DNA from: Yamagishiella unicocca
Taxonomy: Eukaryota > Chlorophyta > Chlorophyceae > Chlamydomonadales > Volvocaceae
DNA length: 64,000 nt
Reading direction: 5' to 3'
Assembly (NCBI GenBank): GCA_003116995.1
Contig: BDSL01000009.1
Span: 1,466,501 to 1,530,500 of the forward strand
Shown here: positions 56,476-64,000 of the stretch, in pieces
Numbering within the stretch: the first letter of the stretch is position 1
How the letters are laid out: every line of letters begins with the position of its first letter
Notes under the pieces: generated by a model
Databases searched by the model: none
The model's input: only the letters and a program-made list of their open reading frames with translations
Told to the model about the DNA's origin: nothing
Position numbers and translations under genes: made by a program

Positions 56476-57951
56476 CATGCAAGCCGACCTCTCCGCGGGC
56501 AAAGCCCATAGTCCATGTACTGAGCAGCAGCTGCGAAGACCATAGCACGACGACTGTTCGAAACGTGCTGTAGCGGTCGGTCAGTAGGGATACTGTTTTG
56601 GTGTCGTCACCGCGCCCGGAAAGTTGGCCAGTTGGCGACCAGGGCATGGTGCATGTGTGTCGGTTTGTGATGTACGAAAACGCCAACCAACATGGCGTTG
56701 GCATCTGCGTGACAGCAGCAGCCATTGTGTGTGTGGGGGAGAAGGACGGGTTGGAATGTAGTAGGGGTTGGGTGAGCGCTTTATATGCCTAAATTACGCG
56801 GAGGAACGTTCACGTGGCAACGACTGGACGTTCAGAAGGGAAACATCAACGTGATGGATACTGCATGCTCTCTGCATGCAGTCTACTTTTGTCTAGATGC
56901 ACTGACGTTACAAGCGTTCGTGAGCATGTATTGTGTCTTTGTTCATTGCAACGAACCCCGACTGGCCAAAAAGGCGGGTAGTGGGCCCGTTGGCTGGCGG
57001 CTGGGGCTGTTAAGGGCCATTGCAGTCTGGCGCGGCCCGCTCCGTGCCGATCAACTCGCACGCTGCGGCTGCGTCTACTACTACACCCTACTTGCATCGC
57101 GCCGCCCTTCGCCTGTGAGACCGAGCCAGTGCCGCCGTCTAGGGCTTGCAAGGCCCGCGGGGCTTGCAGGCGGGCGGGAACGGCGCCGCCCGGACATGGC
57201 AGGTCAGTGCCGTCTCGCCGCGCCTCTTCTTGGCAGCACATGACGGCGAGGGCTGAGGGCGCGCGGCGGTTCACGTCGCAACACGGATGGTCCTTGGAAC
57301 TGCTTTTTTCCTGGCCGTTTTTGGCGGCCATGCAACCTAAATTTGTGTGTTGTACGGAGGGGTGGTGTGGTGACGACAATTCGACCCCTCTGACGCAGCC
57401 CTACCGACCCTCTGCACTGATGCATGATGCGCCACGGGGGGATGTGACCTGCTGGTGGGTGCGGACCCGCAAGTGGTGATGGTTGGGGAGCCGGCGCCAT
57501 GCGGGGGCAGAGATTGGTGACGACCCGTGTCTGCAGAGGCGCTGCTGCCCAGTCTTCAACTCGCGGAGGCGCTCAGGCGCGGCGGCCAAGCGCCAGTCAG
57601 CCAGGGCCGCCCGTGTCAGTGTGGTGCTGGCCAAGCATGTGTCGTGTGGCCTAGCGGCTGTTTTGGCGGCACACCCTGGTGCTGGGTCACTCGTGTCCTG
57701 TACCAGGGTAAAGCTGCGGTGCTGCAAATAGCTCGCAGACGCGGTGCACTGCGCTGCAACCAATTTTGTCTCCCGCATGGGTAGGGTGCTGGCTGAGGAG
57801 GTCGTTTGACGACGACTGACGAGTTGTCTACATTGCCTCGAATGTGGGGGTGGGCGAGAGGTGGGGGCGAGAGGTGCTGGCCCGGTTGTGGTTTGTTGGT
57901 AGTGCACCATCGACTTTTTGGATGTGGTAATCTTGGCACACGCAACCCTGT
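56476..57951 (+). other. Probable long CCM1 3' untranslated region
   Basis: No exon-like block or conserved frame is visible. The open frames on either strand are short and compositionally unremarkable. Read as 3' untranslated region up to the TGTAA at 57952. Confidence 0.45.
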
Positions 57952-57956
57952 TGTAA
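57952..57956 (+). promoter_or_regulatory. Candidate CCM1 polyadenylation signal
   Basis: TGTAA in cctgttgtaatttctgtag. If used, the 3' untranslated region is about 1.5 kb; I noticed no earlier clear TGTAA on the plus strand after the stop. Confidence 0.4.
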
Positions 57957-58415
57957 TTTCTGTAGTACGAGGTGGGCGAGAGTCGTGGGTGCATGTATCT
58001 ATCTTCCGATTGGATGCCCGGGAGTTTGGCATGAGAGGTATGCTCGTGTGCAGTGCATAATGAGTGCAGTCGGGGCCGCGCTTACACGCATTCAATAATT
58101 TTGTTGCTTTCCTGTTTAAACACCAGTTTTGAGCCTGGTCTCGTGCTGCCTTTGATGTCAGCAGGACAGCATGCCAGACCGCACCGGACGTCGTGCGCGT
58201 GCATGCGAGGGGTCGGAATGGAACGACCTGCACGCGCAGTTCACTATGAAGGTGCAGCCAGGCATCAACCTCGGCATGAGATGAAATAATTGAGCAAAAC
58301 CACCAGTTATGAAATCCCGTGTTGGATTGAGCTGGCACAGCTGCTCTGACGTGCTGTCCAGTCAGGCCCGACGCAGCGCTTTGCGCACGCAGCTTGCACT
58401 AACGACCATTGCGAC
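57957..58415 (+). other. Promoter / leader region of NDUFAF7
   Basis: About 460 bp between the CCM1 polyadenylation signal and the next ATG. No element is recognised. Confidence 0.4.
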
Positions 58416-63441
<5,026 letters not shown>

Positions 63442-63648
63442 TTGTGATCTGTCGGCGGGCGCTGGAGTGCGGAAGCTTAGCTGCGCGGTGGTGGGATGAT
63501 GAAGCTTGGTAGGTGCGGCCAGATTGTGCGGGTTCTCGGGACTGGGCTGTCTCGCGTGGGCGAGAACCGCTTAGGGGGGTTGCGGATCCAGGAGCCAAGG
63601 CTTATTTCAGAGGCAGGCAGTCGAGGACCGTGTTCAACCGAGAAGCCG

Positions 63649-63703
63649 TGTAAACTGTCAAGTCGGACAAAAGGTAGAGTTGCGAACGGCAAATCTTATG
63701 TAA
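63649..63703 (+). promoter_or_regulatory. Candidate NDUFAF7 polyadenylation signals
   Basis: Two TGTAA motifs, at 63649-63653 (ccgtgtaaactg) and 63699-63703 (cttatgtaacga), 208 and 258 bp after the stop codon. Confidence 0.6.
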
Positions 63704-64000
63704 CGACGACAAGCGTCGGCAGGGCCGCCGGAGCAGCTTGCCCGGCCCGCGTAACAGATCAGACCTAAACCCTAGTCAGTCGGCTAAGAGCTCCACAAAC
63801 TGCATTACCCATTTGATACGGTGCCAGCACCTACAACAAATTACAAGGCTGTCGAGAGGGTCTGTCGAACTGGTGGTGTTGAGAAACACCGGATTTTTTG
63901 TGAAGGTCTGACCAGTTGCTAGAGGCTTAGCCACCGAAACCGTACAAGGTTCGGCCCTGGCGCTTCAAAGCATAAACGACGTCCATAGCAGTAACGGTCT
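63704..64000. other. Downstream intergenic sequence
   Basis: About 300 bp to the window end. No feature is seen. Confidence 0.4.

Overview
The window looks like nuclear DNA of a volvocine green alga (Chlamydomonas, Volvox and relatives). Evidence: very high GC, short GT-AG introns in every gene, TGTAA polyadenylation signals, Pro/Ser/Glu-rich wall-protein-type repeats, and an unmistakable CCM1/CIA5 regulator, known only from this lineage. Nothing points to bacteria or an organelle.

Layout. Bases 1-20457 are one huge GC-rich minisatellite built on a 45-bp unit. On the minus strand the unit encodes a 15-residue [19 protein letters not shown] hydroxyproline-rich glycoprotein repeat, overlaid with kilobase-scale duplications. 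A short non-repetitive coding-like segment (20458-20900, minus) sits at its upstream end. A 677-bp satellite-like array with seven copies follows (21108-25833), plus a diverged eighth. Bases 25951-28718 are mostly unassigned. From 28.7 to 33.5 kb on the plus strand lie a decayed N-terminal CCT4 (TCP-1 delta) copy, an unrecognised gene with an apparent frameshift, and a kinase-fold (APH/fungal-type) gene. A perfect 24-bp palindrome and a 27-bp minisatellite follow (33.6-34.6 kb).

The rest is ordinary gene-dense DNA: a multi-exon minus-strand gene of uncertain identity (35.5-40.4 kb); TMEM208/SND2 (41190-42296, minus); tRNA-splicing endonuclease catalytic subunit SEN2/TSEN2 (43387-47264, plus); D-amino-acid oxidase (48969-52561, minus); CCM1/CIA5, the master regulator of the carbon-concentrating mechanism (53410-56475, plus); and the complex I assembly methyltransferase NDUFAF7/MidA (58416-63441, plus). 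For the last five, exon lengths and splice phases add up to open reading frames.

The genes are housekeeping or regulatory and do not form one pathway. TMEM208/TSEN2 and DAO/CCM1 are divergent pairs; TSEN2/DAO are convergent. Introns of several genes carry short related repeats in both orientations, some next to splice sites. This dispersed family, the nested HRGP minisatellite, the 677-bp array, and the tandemly repeated polyadenylation signals downstream of DAO are the least conventional features. I saw no CRISPR, rRNA, tRNA or recognisable autonomous transposon.
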